This document shows, one piece after another, positions 8,662-19,349 of a stretch of DNA of 64,000 nucleotides. The notes below the pieces were generated by a model. The model saw nothing but the letters and a program-made list of their open reading frames with translations, searched no databases and had not been told where the DNA came from. Origin of the DNA: Pseudoalteromonas sp. R3 (GTDB lineage Bacteria > Pseudomonadota > Gammaproteobacteria > Enterobacterales > Alteromonadaceae); NCBI RefSeq assembly GCF_004014715.1, contig NZ_CP034835.1:1860001-1924000 (forward strand). The letters are read 5' to 3'. Each line of letters opens with the position of its first letter. Positions within the stretch are counted from its first letter, which is position 1. Position numbers and translations under genes: made by a program.

Positions 8662-9615
8662 TTGATTCTGAGCAGGCATCAGTCGTTTATGTACCGTATC
8701 CTCTGTTTTTGGATTTTGTTGCTGGCGATGCCACTGCGCGCCATGCAGCCTATTCAAATTCTCTACAATGACTGGACTAGCCAGCAAGTTTTGTCTCATA
8801 TTGTGGCCAATATTTTTACCGAACTAGGCTATCAAACTGAATTTATAGAGGCCAAAACAGATGGCCAGTGGTTTTTACTTAAAGCCGGAATGGCAGATGT
8901 TCAAATGGAAGTCTGGGAAGGCACCATGGCCGACAAATATGCGCAACTTATGCACAGTCAGGTGATAGTTGACCTTGGTGATTATACGTTGAAAACCCGC
9001 GAAGATTGGTGGTATCCGCTGTATGTTAAACAGCATTGCCCCGGGTTACCTCACTGGAAAGCACTGATCCAATGTGCCGACGTCTTCTCCAGGCCTGGCT
9101 CTCAGGGCAAGGGCGTATATATCGCTGGCCCCTGGGAAAAACCTGACCGTGCCAGGATCCGGGCGTTACAGTTGCCCTTTGCCGTTGAGCAGGTCGACAG
9201 TGGAGAAGCACTATGGAAAAAGCTGGCGATCGCGCACAAAATTAAACAACCGATCCTGATGTTTAACTGGACACCTAACTGGGTGGGAGCCGTTTACCCT
9301 GGTGAGTTTGTTGAGTTTCCAGACTTTGATCCACGGTGCGAAACTGAACCTGGTTGGGGAGTCAATCCCAAATTCTTGTTTGATTGCGGAAACCCCAAAT
9401 CAGGGTGGTTAAAAAAGATAGTCAGCACCGTGTTTTTTGAACGACACCCTTGTTTGGCCAAGGGCCTGCGTCAGTTCGACATGGACAGTATGATGCTTGA
9501 GCAGCTGGCAGCCATGGTAAATCTGGAAAACTTCACGCCTGCGCTGGTTGCAAAGCATTGGCTTGAAAACAATCGGGTTCAGTGGCGTAAGTGGTTTGCC
9601 AAATGTATTGGATAG
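8662..9615 (+). CDS. Glycine betaine/proline-type ABC transporter substrate-binding protein (OpuAC family)
   Basis: A 317-residue exported solute-binding protein. After a hydrophobic leader (FMYRILCFWILLLAMPLRA) comes the OpuAC core: ILYNDWTSQQVLSHIVANIF, a DVQMEVWEGTM motif, and tryptophan-rich segments (EDWWYPLYV; MFNWTPNWVGAVYPGEFVEF) of the type that cage quaternary ammonium ligands. No permease or ATPase gene adjoins it, so it either serves a distant transporter or works as a sensor partner; the next gene is a chemoreceptor. The start is uncertain: TTG 8662 sits only 2-3 bases from GGAGGG, CTG 8668 has better spacing, and ATG 8689 lacks a clear site. Confidence 0.82.
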   Translation: MILSRHQSFMYRILCFWILLLAMPLRAMQPIQILYNDWTSQQVLSHIVANIFTELGYQTEFIEAKTDGQWFLLKAGMADVQMEVWEGTMADKYAQLMHSQVIVDLGDYTLKTREDWWYPLYVKQHCPGLPHWKALIQCADVFSRPGSQGKGVYIAGPWEKPDRARIRALQLPFAVEQVDSGEALWKKLAIAHKIKQPILMFNWTPNWVGAVYPGEFVEFPDFDPRCETEPGWGVNPKFLFDCGNPKSGWLKKIVSTVFFERHPCLAKGLRQFDMDSMMLEQLAAMVNLENFTPALVAKHWLENNRVQWRKWFAKCIG

Positions 9616-9711
9616 CTTTGTACAAGAAATATAAAACAACATAAGTGGAGATCTTGAACTAAGCTTTTAATACCTGTCTACTTTATATGTCAGGATGACG
9701 CTGGAGGTGCC

Positions 9712-12015
9712 GTGAGCATCAAGTTAAAGCTTATTGTAAGCGTCTCAGCTCTTGTCACTGTTGCACTTATTATTTTGTCCTTTAGTGTGGTCAAAGTTAC
9801 TCAAAGAGATGTGGCCAGGACCCTCGCTATGCAGATCGAGCACCGCCTGGTGGGACTCAGAGACGCAAAGAAAGAACAGCTCTCGGCGTATTTTGACTTC
9901 ATCAATGGCCAATTAATGACGTTGGCTGCAAGTGAAGCTACTCGTAATGCGGCACTACAATTCACCGATACTTTTAAACACGTGGGTGTGCAGCCCGATG
10001 AAGAGGCTTTGAGTCGCTATTATCGTGATGAATTCGGACAGGTATTTACGCAAAGAAATGGTATACCGACGGACACACGGCGCCTGTTGAATGCCCTTGA
10101 TGCACCTGCTAAGTACTGGCAGGACAAGTACATAGCACAAAATACACACCCATTGGGGAGTAAAAATGCGCTGAAAAGCCTACAAGATGGTAGTAAGTAT
10201 GATGCTGCCCATCATCTGCATCACCCTTTTTTCAATAGTTTCTTAGAGCAGTTTGGTTATTACGATATTTTTATCGTAGATGCAAAAAGCGGTCATGTAG
10301 TGTATTCCGTATTCAAGGAATTGGACTATGCGACGTCACTGCTGAATGGTCCATATACGCAAAGTGGGCTAGGTGAAGTTTTCAGAGCTGCCAGAACACT
10401 CTCTTCGGGAGAGGTGGCCTTTGTTGATTTTGCCCCGTATTTACCGTCTTATAATGCCGCAGCGTCGTTTGTTGCGACGCCGATAGTCAAAGAAGGAAAT
10501 ATCCTGGCTGTGCTGGTATTTCAAATGCCCATCGACAGACTCAATGATATCCTGACTTACCAGCAGAACTGGCAAGCACGTGGGCTGGGAGAGTCGGGCG
10601 AAACCTATCTTGTAGGTAGTGACTTTAAAATGCGTAGCATGAGCCGCTTCTTACTGGAAGATAAAGCAGGTTATCTGCAGGTACTGGAACAAGCTAAAGT
10701 AGACTCAAAGGTTATCGCTGCAATAAACAGATTTGATACATCGGTCGGGTTGCAAAGTGTTCGCACTCAGGCTGTTGAAGCCGCCCTGTCAGGCCAATCT
10801 GGATTTGCCATCATTGAAGACTATCGCAATATTGCCGTGGCATCTGCATATACTTTCGTTGAGATAAATGGCGAAACCTGGGCGTTATTGAGCGAGCTGG
10901 ACCAGTCTGAGGCTTTTGCAGATGTAGAGGAAATTACCAATCAGATAACAAAGATGGCGATTATAATAACCGTCATATTGATAGCTATTGCCCTGCTTTG
11001 TGCATGGGGGCTTGGTAACGTTATTGCGACACCCATTCAAAAGATGAGTCGTTTTATCAATGAGGTTGCGACATCACTGGATTTAACTTTGCGCTTCAAC
11101 GGGTCTAATAGTCAGGACGAAATGGGGCAGGTAGAGCGAGCTTTGAACTCTATGTTTGAAACCTTTACCGATACCTTAAATCAGGTCAATCTTAGCGCCG
11201 AAAAGCTGTCCTGTCAGATGGCACAATTACAAGCAAACTTTACAGAGCTGACGAATAAGAGCGATACACAAACGGATCTAACTGTACACATTGCTGCAGC
11301 AATGGAGCAGATGGCTGCAACCTCGGAAGACGTCGCTAAAAATGCACAGTATACCAGCGAAGCCAGTCACGATGCTGTTAGCGCGTCAGAGCAGGGAAAG
11401 AGTAATGTGGCCAAGAATATGCAGTCATCCCGTAGCCTGGAGCAGGCGATGGATCTGACTATGCAACAAATGACGGCTTTACAGGAACAATCCAATAACA
11501 TCAGCCAGGTATTAGAGGTGATCCAGACAATTGCGGAGCAAACTAATTTGCTGGCATTAAATGCTGCGATTGAGGCAGCCCGAGCGGGTGAGCAAGGCAG
11601 AGGGTTTTCTGTTGTGGCCGATGAAGTAAGATCTTTGGCGCAGCGGACTCAGCAATCGACAGAAGAGATAAATCGTATGATACAAGGTCTTCAAAGTGGT
11701 TCGGCAAATGCGATGTCAGCGATACGTGAAGCACATGCGTTAACAGAGAATAACTTATCATCGACGGACTGCACACGGGATTCATTGCAGCAAATTAATG
11801 ACCAAATTTGTAAAATCGAAGCCTTTAATGAACAAATGGCGACGGCGGCCACTGAACAAAGTGCCGTGGCCAAAGACGTAACTCAGCAAATATCAGATAT
11901 CACAACCTTGGCTCAGGCAAACTGTGCGATTATCACAGAGGTCAATTCAATGGCCGCTGCTGCGGATGAGGATGCGCTATTACTCAAGCAGCAGATCAGC
12001 AAATTTCATCTGTAA
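9712..12015 (+). CDS. Methyl-accepting chemotaxis protein
   Basis: A 767-residue membrane chemoreceptor. The GTG start at 9712 is preceded by GGAGG at good spacing. A first membrane segment lies at about residues 7-25, followed by a long periplasmic sensor region of about 390 residues (Cache-like by size; ligand not predictable). The second segment, [21 protein letters not shown], is at about 420-440. Then come a HAMP linker and the signalling domain with the conserved hairpin tip [20 protein letters not shown] and [15 protein letters not shown]. No C-terminal CheR-tether pentapeptide is seen. Its position just after the OpuAC-like binding protein, in the same direction, leaves open a sensory partnership, but there is a 96-bp gap and no direct evidence. 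Confidence 0.92.
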   Translation: MSIKLKLIVSVSALVTVALIILSFSVVKVTQRDVARTLAMQIEHRLVGLRDAKKEQLSAYFDFINGQLMTLAASEATRNAALQFTDTFKHVGVQPDEEALSRYYRDEFGQVFTQRNGIPTDTRRLLNALDAPAKYWQDKYIAQNTHPLGSKNALKSLQDGSKYDAAHHLHHPFFNSFLEQFGYYDIFIVDAKSGHVVYSVFKELDYATSLLNGPYTQSGLGEVFRAARTLSSGEVAFVDFAPYLPSYNAAASFVATPIVKEGNILAVLVFQMPIDRLNDILTYQQNWQARGLGESGETYLVGSDFKMRSMSRFLLEDKAGYLQVLEQAKVDSKVIAAINRFDTSVGLQSVRTQAVEAALSGQSGFAIIEDYRNIAVASAYTFVEINGETWALLSELDQSEAFADVEEITNQITKMAIIITVILIAIALLCAWGLGNVIATPIQKMSRFINEVATSLDLTLRFNGSNSQDEMGQVERALNSMFETFTDTLNQVNLSAEKLSCQMAQLQANFTELTNKSDTQTDLTVHIAAAMEQMAATSEDVAKNAQYTSEASHDAVSASEQGKSNVAKNMQSSRSLEQAMDLTMQQMTALQEQSNNISQVLEVIQTIAEQTNLLALNAAIEAARAGEQGRGFSVVADEVRSLAQRTQQSTEEINRMIQGLQSGSANAMSAIREAHALTENNLSSTDCTRDSLQQINDQICKIEAFNEQMATAATEQSAVAKDVTQQISDITTLAQANCAIITEVNSMAAAADEDALLLKQQISKFHL

Positions 12016-12024
12016 CACAGGCGT

Positions 12025-13047
12025 TCAGGCAGATTTTCTAACAATCAACTTAGGCGGTAGCAGGGTGTCGGTCACCGTTTCCCCTTTAATCAAACTAAGC
12101 AGGTTGTTGACCAACATTTGGCCTGCCAGCGTGGTGTTTTGTTGCACTGTGGTCAATGCCGGTGAAATAAAACTGGCAGCAGCGATATTGTCAAAACCAA
12201 TCACAGCAACATCACCTGGTACGTCTTTACCAGCTTCTTTAAGCGCTTTGAGTGCACCAATGGCGATGAGATCGCTGGCTGCAAATAGCGCATCAAAGTG
12301 AATATTGTTGGCCAGTAAAGAGCGGGTAGCATGATAGCCAGACTCTTCTGTTGAAATGGCGTTGGCGATTTGACGCTCGGGTAATGCTAACCCTTGTGCT
12401 GTCAGGGTATCTCGAAAGCCTTTGAAGCGCGCGAAAAATTCCGGGCTGTGATCGGATGCGTCACCAATGAACACATACTGCGAGCGGTTTTGCTGTAACA
12501 AGTGTTCTGCAGCCAGCTTACCACCACCGTAGTTATCACAACTGACCGTTAAATCTTCCCGTCCGTCGACCGTTGCGCCCCAGCAGACAAACTTAGTGTC
12601 CTGAGAGAGCAATTGCTGAAGACGAGACTGATAGTCCATGTAATCACCGTAACCAAGCAGAATAATGCCATCGGCCCTGTGGCTGTCTTCATAATCAGCT
12701 CGCCAGTCCTGACTGGTGGATTGAAAGGAGACAAGCAAGTCATAGCCTTGTTTTGCACATGCTCGGGTGATGCTTCCCAGCATATTTAGAAAGAAGGGGT
12801 TGATCTGCGACTCGTCCCCAGTTGGGTCCTCGAATAACAACAGTGCCAGTGTGCTGCTTTGCTGAGTGCGCAGGTTACTGGCGTTTTTATCGACTTTATA
12901 ATTAAGCTGCTTTGCCACTTCCCAGACGCGACGTCGGGTCTCTTCATTAACAAGCGGGCTATTTCTTAGCGCGCGTGACACGGTAGACTGGGAGACACCC
13001 GCAAAGTGGGCGATATCAAAAGAGGTGGCTTTGCCTTTAGGTTTCAT
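12025..13047 (-). CDS. LacI-family transcriptional regulator 1
   Basis: A 340-residue repressor-type protein. The N-terminal helix-turn-helix is TSFDIAHFAGVSQSTVSRAL, followed by the hinge region and a periplasmic-binding-protein-like effector domain (ADGIILLGYGDYMD, DALFAASDLIAIGALKAL, IGFDNIAAASFISPALTTV). It is divergent from glk, and the 387-bp spacer holds a perfect TGACACCGGTGTCA operator. Either this protein or the second LacI regulator downstream of glk could be the cognate repressor. The effector is probably a sugar or sugar phosphate of glucose catabolism; this is inferred from the neighbours. Confidence 0.9.
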   Translation of the reverse strand: MKPKGKATSFDIAHFAGVSQSTVSRALRNSPLVNEETRRRVWEVAKQLNYKVDKNASNLRTQQSSTLALLLFEDPTGDESQINPFFLNMLGSITRACAKQGYDLLVSFQSTSQDWRADYEDSHRADGIILLGYGDYMDYQSRLQQLLSQDTKFVCWGATVDGREDLTVSCDNYGGGKLAAEHLLQQNRSQYVFIGDASDHSPEFFARFKGFRDTLTAQGLALPERQIANAISTEESGYHATRSLLANNIHFDALFAASDLIAIGALKALKEAGKDVPGDVAVIGFDNIAAASFISPALTTVQQNTTLAGQMLVNNLLSLIKGETVTDTLLPPKLIVRKSA

Positions 13048-13434
13048 AGTGTATTTGTTCTGAGTGATAACCTGATTATTGTCAGCGAATGAATAAAATT
13101 TGCAAGCGTAATATCATTGCTGCTGTCCTGGTAACATACTTGACCGAGCGGATTACCAAAAGATTGCGGGTCTTTGTAATAGTTGCTGTGAAAATACGCA
13201 GTTAGTAATTGCCAGGTCGATCCAGAGAAAATTTTTATTGCCTCCATCTGACACCGGTGTCATAATGTCGCTGTTTTATCATTTTGTTGTCAAAACGTAT
13301 TGGCTGTCCCTCCGGGGACAGCATTTTTTCAGCTGAACGTGCAAAGTTATACAGCTGAACATTGGCATCATCACCCGAGCCAGTTACCTTGGAAGTTGTG
13401 CACTCAGTGCACCCGGATAAAAGAGAAAAACAAC
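13048..13434. other. Divergent regulatory region between lacI-1 and glk
   Basis: This 387-bp stretch holds no convincing gene. It carries the operator at 13249-13262 and presumably promoters for both neighbours. The glk frame is open back to 13300 but the upstream residues do not look like glucokinase. Confidence 0.6.
13249..13262. promoter_or_regulatory. LacI-type operator TGACACCGGTGTCA (copy 1, glk)
   Basis: A perfect 14-bp palindrome identical to the two copies upstream of edd. It lies about 170 bp before the glk start. The central CpG and full dyad symmetry are typical of LacI-family operators. Confidence 0.85.
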
Positions 13435-14451
13435 ATGAGCCAGACAACACCTCATAGCTCGAATAATAAAGGCCACGTGTTTGAGCCTATTGTCGTCGCG
13501 GATATCGGCGGTACCAACGCCCGTTTTGCCGTTATAACCCAGTACGATTCGAGTACTAATCAGTTTGTAATAAGTCACCAGTCAACGTATCCCAGCGCCG
13601 AATTTCCCTCTTTTGAATCTGCCATCAGTCGCTACCTAAATGAACTCCCCATAGCTAAGCCGTTGCGTGCATGTCTGGCTGTGGCCGGGCCGGTGAAGGC
13701 ACAGCAGGTTTATTTGACTAATTTAGGGTGGCAATTTAACAGTCAGGATATTAAACAGCAATTTGGTTTTAGCGAATTAGCGGTCATCAATGATTTTGCT
13801 GCTTTTGCATACGCTGCGCCCTACCTGGACCCAGAACAAAATATCGAAATAAAATCGGGTCAGGCCCAAGCCGGTGCCAATATTGCCGTGATGGGACCGG
13901 GCACTGGTTTTGGGGCTGCATGCCTTGCCAGAGACATAAACGGCAGTGCTGTGATGAGCTGTGAAGCTGGTCATATCAGTCTCGCTGCGGTCACTGAACT
14001 GGACCAACAGCTGTTGGTCGCGTTGAAGCAGGAGATTGCGCATGTTTCAGTTGAAGAAGTCTTTTCGGGTCGTGGTTTAGCACATTTGTACCAAGCTATG
14101 GCAAAAGTAAAAGGACACACGGCTGAGAGATTGAGCGCAGAGCAGATCAGTGAGCGAGCAGCAGAATGTGAGATCTGTGATGCTACGCTGAATCACTTCT
14201 GTGACTGGATTGGTAGTGTTGCCGGTGATCTGTCTTTAACTTTTGGTGCATTGGGTGGTGTATTCATTGGGGGAGGAATTCTGCCTCGGATGGCGCAACG
14301 TTTAAAGTCAAGCCAGTTTGCTGAACGGTTTGTCACCAAAGGCCCGATGAGTCAATATGCGGGTCAGATCCCAGTCACTTTAGTAGTACAGGAAAATATC
14401 CCTTTGATTGGCGCTGCTGCGTGCTTACATGAGCGTGCCAGTACCAGATAG
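13435..14451 (+). CDS. glk: Glucokinase
   Basis: Phosphorylates glucose to glucose 6-phosphate with ATP and so feeds the Entner-Doudoroff genes downstream. The 338-residue product from ATG 13435 has the phosphate-binding VVADIGGTNARFAVI near the N-terminus, LAVAGPV, the catalytic NDFAAFAYA, GPGTGFGAA and CEAGHISLA, and a C-terminal GGVFIGGGILPRM. An earlier in-frame start at 13300 would add 45 residues of low plausibility. A LacI gene follows 14 bp after the stop, which suggests cotranscription. Confidence 0.93.
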   Translation: MSQTTPHSSNNKGHVFEPIVVADIGGTNARFAVITQYDSSTNQFVISHQSTYPSAEFPSFESAISRYLNELPIAKPLRACLAVAGPVKAQQVYLTNLGWQFNSQDIKQQFGFSELAVINDFAAFAYAAPYLDPEQNIEIKSGQAQAGANIAVMGPGTGFGAACLARDINGSAVMSCEAGHISLAAVTELDQQLLVALKQEIAHVSVEEVFSGRGLAHLYQAMAKVKGHTAERLSAEQISERAAECEICDATLNHFCDWIGSVAGDLSLTFGALGGVFIGGGILPRMAQRLKSSQFAERFVTKGPMSQYAGQIPVTLVVQENIPLIGAAACLHERASTR

Positions 14452-14465
14452 TCAGGACAAGTGTA

Positions 14466-15479
14466 ATGAAAAAAGTGACCATTAACAGTGTCGCGCAGTA
14501 TGCGGGTGTGTCGAAAAAGACAGTGTCCCGGGTATTGAATAATGAACCTAATGTCAGCCCTGCAACGCGCGAGAAAGTACTCAAAGTTTTTAAGGAGCTG
14601 GATTATCGTCCAAACCCTATTGCGCGTGGATTAGCGCGAAACAAGAGTTTCATTATTGGCTGCCTGTATGACAATCCAAGTAAAAGCTATATAACCCGTG
14701 TACAAAGTGGTGCATTAGAAGCCTGTCATAAACATAATTACAACTTACTGATCCACCCTTGTGAGCTTCGCGGCGAGGCATTGATTGATAATATTGATCA
14801 ATTGCTGACAACGTCCCGACTGGATGGTCTTGTATTGACGCCTCCGTTTTCTGATTCACGCGAACTAATAGATTTTCTCAAGCAGAAAAATATCAACTAT
14901 GCGTTGGTAGCTTCAGCTATTCAGGATGATGAGTCTATTTCTATCTGTAGCAATGATGAGCAGGGGGCTTATGAGCTAACTGAACACCTCATCGCGCTCG
15001 GTCATACCGATATTGCCTTCATCAAAGGTCACCCGGACCACAGCGCCACTGAAAATCGCTTTAACGGATACAAACGAGCACTAGAGCACCACCAGATCCC
15101 GCTTCAGGAACGATTGGTTGCTGAGGGTAACTTTAGCTATCACTCAGGTGCAGATAGTGCACGGGCCATTTTGGATATGACACCGCGCCCATCGGCCGTA
15201 TTCGCATCTAACGACTACATGGCTGCCGCGGTACTTAAGCTGGCAACTCAACGGCAATTGCGAGTACCGGAAGATTTGTCCATCGCCGGTTTTGACAATG
15301 CCCCGATCGCAAGACATATTTGGCCAGGTCTGACTACGATTGCCCAGCCAGTCGAGGAGATGACGAGATTGGCCGTTGAGCAACTGATCATGCAAATCTC
15401 TGAGCCTCAGGAGCAGGTATATCAGCGCGTTCTGGAAGCACGACTGATCACGCGCGAGTCAACAGCCAAAAACCACTAA
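14466..15479 (+). CDS. LacI-family transcriptional regulator 2
   Basis: A 337-residue regulator with the N-terminal helix-turn-helix VTINSVAQYAGVSKKTVSRV, the hinge YRPNPIARGLA and a sugar-binding-protein-like domain (RLDGLVLTPPFSD, TDIAFIKGHPDHSATENRFNGY, PSAVFASNDYMAAAVLKLA, IAGFDNAPIARHIWPGLTTI). It lies between glk and edd, and the two tandem operators are 114-160 bp past its stop, just before edd. That makes it the more obvious candidate for controlling the Entner-Doudoroff operon, but the recognition helix alone does not decide between it and the first LacI protein. Confidence 0.9.
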   Translation: MKKVTINSVAQYAGVSKKTVSRVLNNEPNVSPATREKVLKVFKELDYRPNPIARGLARNKSFIIGCLYDNPSKSYITRVQSGALEACHKHNYNLLIHPCELRGEALIDNIDQLLTTSRLDGLVLTPPFSDSRELIDFLKQKNINYALVASAIQDDESISICSNDEQGAYELTEHLIALGHTDIAFIKGHPDHSATENRFNGYKRALEHHQIPLQERLVAEGNFSYHSGADSARAILDMTPRPSAVFASNDYMAAAVLKLATQRQLRVPEDLSIAGFDNAPIARHIWPGLTTIAQPVEEMTRLAVEQLIMQISEPQEQVYQRVLEARLITRESTAKNH

Positions 15480-15500
15480 ATCCCATTTTTATACTTGCCC

Positions 15501-15530
15501 AAAGCCCGGCCAATCTTGGTCGGGCTTTTT
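15501..15530 (+). terminator. Rho-independent terminator after lacI-2
   Basis: AAAGCCCG (15501-15508) pairs with CGGGCTTT (15521-15528), and the run continues as TTTTTT. It separates the glk-lacI unit from the edd promoter. Confidence 0.85.
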
Positions 15531-15591
15531 TGTTTGTTGTTTGTTCACTATTTGGTCATTTATGAAATTTAGACTAAATTTAAAGTAAGGG

Positions 15592-15639
15592 TTGACACCG
15601 GTGTCACAAACGTGAGTAAATATAGTGACACCGGTGTCA
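15592..15639 (+). promoter_or_regulatory. edd promoter with tandem operators (TGACACCGGTGTCA, copies 2 and 3)
   Basis: Two perfect copies lie at 15593-15606 and 15626-15639, 33 bp apart centre to centre, close to three helical turns. The first overlaps a TTGACA -35-like hexamer at 15592-15597. A weak -10-like TAAATA (15617-15622) falls between the copies. Bound repressor would block the promoter. The edd ATG is 111 bp downstream. Confidence 0.8.
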
Positions 15640-15750
15640 GGTTGGGGTGAGAGACAACCTGACAGCGTACCTTTGAACGGGTAAATCAAAGCTGCTCAGT
15701 ACAGGGAGAGCTGTACTGAGCCTTTTCCTCTAACAATAGAGAGTTGAATT

Positions 15751-17604
15751 ATGTTGCATCCTCGAATTCATGAAGTCACTCAACGCGTTATCACCCGCAG
15801 TCAGCAATCTCGTCAGGCCTATCTTGAACGCATAGAACAAGCAAAAAAACAAACTCGCGTCAGAACCGGACTGGGCTGTGGTAACCTGGCACATGTGATG
15901 GCGGCCTGTTCGAGCAGTGACAAAGCAAGATTAAAAGCGGATGAGCAGCCTAATCTGGCTATTATCAATGCCTACAACGACATGTTGTCTGCTCATGTGC
16001 CTTATAAAGAGTATCCTGATCAGATCAAAGCGATCGCTGAAAAATACGATGCTACGGCACAGGTGGCAGGTGGTGTACCCGCGATGTGTGATGGCGTAAC
16101 GCAGGGGCGTGATGGTATGGAGCTGTCCTTGTTTTCTCGCGATGTTATTGCAATGTCGACGGCGGTTGCACTATCACATGATGTGTTTGACGGTGTGTTT
16201 TGTTTGGGCGTGTGTGACAAAATCGTCCCCGGATTACTGATTGGCGCGCTGTCATTTGGTCATCTGCCAATATACTTCCTGCCAGCTGGACCAATGCAAT
16301 CGGGTATTCCGAATAAAGAGAAGGCTCGTGTCAGACAAAAATTTGCACAAGGCCTGGTCAGCCGTGAAGAACTACTGGAAGCAGAAAGTGCGTCTTATCA
16401 TAGTGCGGGTACATGTACCTTCTATGGTACGGCAAACTCAAACCAAATGCTGATGGAAATTATGGGCCTTCACTTACCAGGCAGCTCATTCATCAACCCC
16501 TATACCGAGCTACGTGATGGCCTGACAGCCAGCGCGGTAGAAACCATGTTAAAGCAGCTACTTGGCGACAACAAAGTGAATAGCCTGGCAGAGGTCGTCA
16601 GTGAAAAAACTGTCATTAATGGACTGGTCGGTCTACTGGCGACTGGGGGCTCTACAAACCACGCGATTCATTTGGTGGCTATGGCAAAAGCTGCAGGTGT
16701 TCAAATCACCTGGAAAGATATGGCTGACCTATCTGAAGTCGTGCCATTGCTAACACGCATTTATCCTAATGGTTCAGCCGATGTGAACCACTTCCAGGCA
16801 GCTGGTGGCATGGGCTTTTTGATGCGTGAATTGCGTGATGCGGGTTACCTGCACAACGATGTTAAAACCATTGTCGGCGATGGCCTTGATGCGTATACCA
16901 AAGAGCCTGTCTTGGACGTTGATCCGACTCTTATCATGACAGACAGCACTGGGCCTGCAAAAGTGAAGTGGGTAGATTGCCCAGTTGATTCTCTGGACCA
17001 AGATGTGCTCAGACCTGTATCTAATCCTTTCAACAAGCAAGGCGGGTTACAACTGTTAAGCGGTAACCTGGGTAAGTCTGTGATCAAAGTATCAGCGGTT
17101 GCTGAGCAGCATCAGGTGGTCTCGGCGCCTGCGAAAGTGTTTAGCTCCCAAGCTGCATTGCAAGAAGCCTATACACGAGGCGAGTTGAATCAGGATTTTA
17201 TCGCGGTTATCAAAGAGCAAGGCCCCAAAGCAAAGGGGATGCCAGAGTTACACAAATTGACGCCGGTGATGGCGAGCTTGCAGGATGAAGGCTTCAAAGT
17301 CGCCATTGTTACCGACGGCCGGATGTCAGGTGCATCGGGTAAAGTGCCAGCGGCTATCCATCTTGCGCCAGAAGCCGTAGAAGGTGGGCCGATCGCGAAA
17401 GTGCGAGAGGGTGATTTAATCACGCTTGATGCACCCAAAGGTGAACTGGTTCTGCACGTCAGCGATGAAGAGCTTGCTCAGCGCGAGATTGAACTGACGG
17501 AAGTTGGTCCAACTTTTGGCACGGGCCGAGAGTTGTTTAGCGGTTTCAGAAATATTGTCAGCAGTGCCGATTTAGGCGCAAGTGCATTCGGCATAGAAGA
17601 ATAA
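15751..17604 (+). CDS. edd: 6-Phosphogluconate dehydratase
   Basis: First committed Entner-Doudoroff enzyme: it turns 6-phosphogluconate into 2-keto-3-deoxy-6-phosphogluconate. It is an iron-sulfur dehydratase of the IlvD/Edd family. The 617 residues are about the usual length. Motifs seen include [67 protein letters not shown] and [17 protein letters not shown]; the Cys residues in MCDG and GVCDK fit the cluster ligands. It is the first gene of edd-eda-gap and lies behind the double operator. Confidence 0.96.
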   Translation: MLHPRIHEVTQRVITRSQQSRQAYLERIEQAKKQTRVRTGLGCGNLAHVMAACSSSDKARLKADEQPNLAIINAYNDMLSAHVPYKEYPDQIKAIAEKYDATAQVAGGVPAMCDGVTQGRDGMELSLFSRDVIAMSTAVALSHDVFDGVFCLGVCDKIVPGLLIGALSFGHLPIYFLPAGPMQSGIPNKEKARVRQKFAQGLVSREELLEAESASYHSAGTCTFYGTANSNQMLMEIMGLHLPGSSFINPYTELRDGLTASAVETMLKQLLGDNKVNSLAEVVSEKTVINGLVGLLATGGSTNHAIHLVAMAKAAGVQITWKDMADLSEVVPLLTRIYPNGSADVNHFQAAGGMGFLMRELRDAGYLHNDVKTIVGDGLDAYTKEPVLDVDPTLIMTDSTGPAKVKWVDCPVDSLDQDVLRPVSNPFNKQGGLQLLSGNLGKSVIKVSAVAEQHQVVSAPAKVFSSQAALQEAYTRGELNQDFIAVIKEQGPKAKGMPELHKLTPVMASLQDEGFKVAIVTDGRMSGASGKVPAAIHLAPEAVEGGPIAKVREGDLITLDAPKGELVLHVSDEELAQREIELTEVGPTFGTGRELFSGFRNIVSSADLGASAFGIEE

Positions 17605-17627
17605 CAGCAACTGGGAATGAGGACATT

Positions 17628-18248
17628 ATGAGCATTAAAGAGATTTTATCAGCGGCGCCGGTAGTACCCGTTATTGTCATTGACGACTTAGAAGACGCCG
17701 TACCACTGGCACAGGCTCTATATCGCGGTGGCTTGCGTGCGCTGGAAGTGACATTGCGCACACCGGTTGCTGCACAGGCGGTCAAAGCCATGAAAGAAGC
17801 GGTGCCAGAGGCCTACGTCGGGACAGGAACCGTCGTTGACAAAGCATCATTCGACGCGTCTGTTGAAGCCGGTGCTGATTTTATGGTGAGCCCGGGCGTA
17901 AGCTCTGAATTGCTGGCGTTGGCAAAAGGCTCAGATATTCCATTTCTGCCGGGCGCTGCAACGCCAAGCGAAGCGATGGAACTGGCTGCTCAGGGCTTTA
18001 AATTTTTGAAGTTTTTCCCGGCAGAGGCTGCAGGTGGTACAGCCATGCTGAAATCAATCGGTGGTCCTTTGCCTCAGGTGACGTTTTGCCCAACGGGTGG
18101 GATCAGCTTAGCGACAGCACCCGACTATCTGGCACTCAAAAATGTGATTTGTGTCGGTGGTACCTGGATGCTGGATAAAGCACTTATCGCAAACAAAGAC
18201 TGGCAAGCCATTGAAGCGCTTGCTCGACAAGCAAGTGAAGTAAACTAA
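17628..18248 (+). CDS. eda: KDPG aldolase (2-keto-3-deoxy-6-phosphogluconate aldolase)
   Basis: Splits KDPG into pyruvate and glyceraldehyde 3-phosphate. The 206-residue class I aldolase has PVIVIDDLEDAVPLAQALYR, the catalytic Glu in LRALEVTLRTP, GTGTV, and the Schiff-base Lys in FKFLKFFPAEAAGG. It lies 23 bp after edd and 17 bp before gap in one transcription unit. The order edd-eda-gap puts the next enzyme for its glyceraldehyde 3-phosphate product straight after it. Confidence 0.96.
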   Translation: MSIKEILSAAPVVPVIVIDDLEDAVPLAQALYRGGLRALEVTLRTPVAAQAVKAMKEAVPEAYVGTGTVVDKASFDASVEAGADFMVSPGVSSELLALAKGSDIPFLPGAATPSEAMELAAQGFKFLKFFPAEAAGGTAMLKSIGGPLPQVTFCPTGGISLATAPDYLALKNVICVGGTWMLDKALIANKDWQAIEALARQASEVN

Positions 18249-18265
18249 TTTAGGGGAATAGGGTT

Positions 18266-19270
18266 ATGATTAATATTGCAATTAATGGCTATGGCCGTAT
18301 CGGTCGAAATGTACTGAGAGCGCTTTACGAAGCAGGTCAGAATGACGAGATCAAGATTGTCGCGATTAACGATCTGGCACCAGCACAAACTAACGCACAC
18401 CTTACCCAGTTTGACTCGGTTCATGGGCGCTTTAACTTCCCGGTTGAGCTAAAAGACAACACCCTCATTATTGGTGATGACGAAATTACACTGACTCAGG
18501 AACGCGATCCTGCGCAGCTACCTTGGCGCGACCTGAACGTAGATATCGTACTTGAATGTACAGGCTTGTTCACTTCACGTGAAACCGCAGGTAAGCATAT
18601 TGCAGCGGGTGCGAAGAAAGTGATTGTATCGGCGCCTGGCACTGATATGGATGCCACAGTTGTACATGGCGTAAACAGTGAAGTATTGAACGCAGATAGT
18701 AACATCATTTCCAATGCATCTTGTACGACTAACTGCCTGGCGCCAGTTGCAAAAGCCCTCAATGACACGATAGGGATTGAGCAGGGCAGTATGACCACTA
18801 TCCATGCGTACACAAATGATCAAAACCTGTGTGACGTGTACCACAAAGACCTATACCGTGCGCGCAGTGCGACACAGTCAATGATCCCAACAAAAACAGG
18901 TGCAGCGAAGGCTGTGGGTCTGGTACTACCAGAGCTGGCTGGCAAACTGGATGGTATGGCGGTGCGCGTTCCTACGGTGAATGTTTCTTTAGTTGATCTG
19001 ACTTTTATTGCAAAGCGCGAGACGTCTGCTGATGAAGTTAATGAGATTTTAAAAGGCGCTGCCGACGGTGCAATGGCTGGTATTCTTGAGTACAACACCT
19101 TACCGCTGGTATCCGTGGACTTTAACCATAACCCAGCATCATCAGTATTTGATGCAACCCAGACGAAAGTGGATGGCAAATTGGTTAAAGTTATGGCCTG
19201 GTACGACAATGAATGGGGTTTCTCAAATCGTATGCTTGATCAGGTTAAAGCGCTGGGCGCATTTCTGTAA
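18266..19270 (+). CDS. gap: Glyceraldehyde-3-phosphate dehydrogenase
   Basis: Oxidises glyceraldehyde 3-phosphate to 1,3-bisphosphoglycerate with NAD. The 334-residue protein has the Rossmann start [20 protein letters not shown], the catalytic Cys in [15 protein letters not shown], the active-site His region [10 protein letters not shown] and a C-terminal [12 protein letters not shown]. It is the third gene of the operon; GGGGAATAGGG before the ATG is the ribosome-binding region. Coupling gap to edd-eda suggests a copy dedicated to Entner-Doudoroff flux. Whether a second gap exists cannot be seen here. Confidence 0.95.
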   Translation: MINIAINGYGRIGRNVLRALYEAGQNDEIKIVAINDLAPAQTNAHLTQFDSVHGRFNFPVELKDNTLIIGDDEITLTQERDPAQLPWRDLNVDIVLECTGLFTSRETAGKHIAAGAKKVIVSAPGTDMDATVVHGVNSEVLNADSNIISNASCTTNCLAPVAKALNDTIGIEQGSMTTIHAYTNDQNLCDVYHKDLYRARSATQSMIPTKTGAAKAVGLVLPELAGKLDGMAVRVPTVNVSLVDLTFIAKRETSADEVNEILKGAADGAMAGILEYNTLPLVSVDFNHNPASSVFDATQTKVDGKLVKVMAWYDNEWGFSNRMLDQVKALGAFL

Positions 19271-19294
19271 TATGTAAGTAGCAGTAATAAATTT

Positions 19295-19319
19295 AAAAGC
19301 CCCGCAATGCGGGGCTTTT
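19295..19319 (+). terminator. Strong terminator of the edd-eda-gap operon
   Basis: AAAAGCCCCGC (19295-19305) pairs perfectly with GCGGGGCTTTT (19309-19319) across AAT. A U-rich end on both strands lets it also serve the convergent protease gene. Confidence 0.92.
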
Positions 19320-19349
19320 GCTTTTCAGCCTATCTTTTATCAGGTGTTA

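Noticed and set aside
12549..12758. Open frames antisense or out of phase in lacI-1 and similar cases elsewhere
   Set aside because: They fall inside genes with strong family matches and lack start signals.
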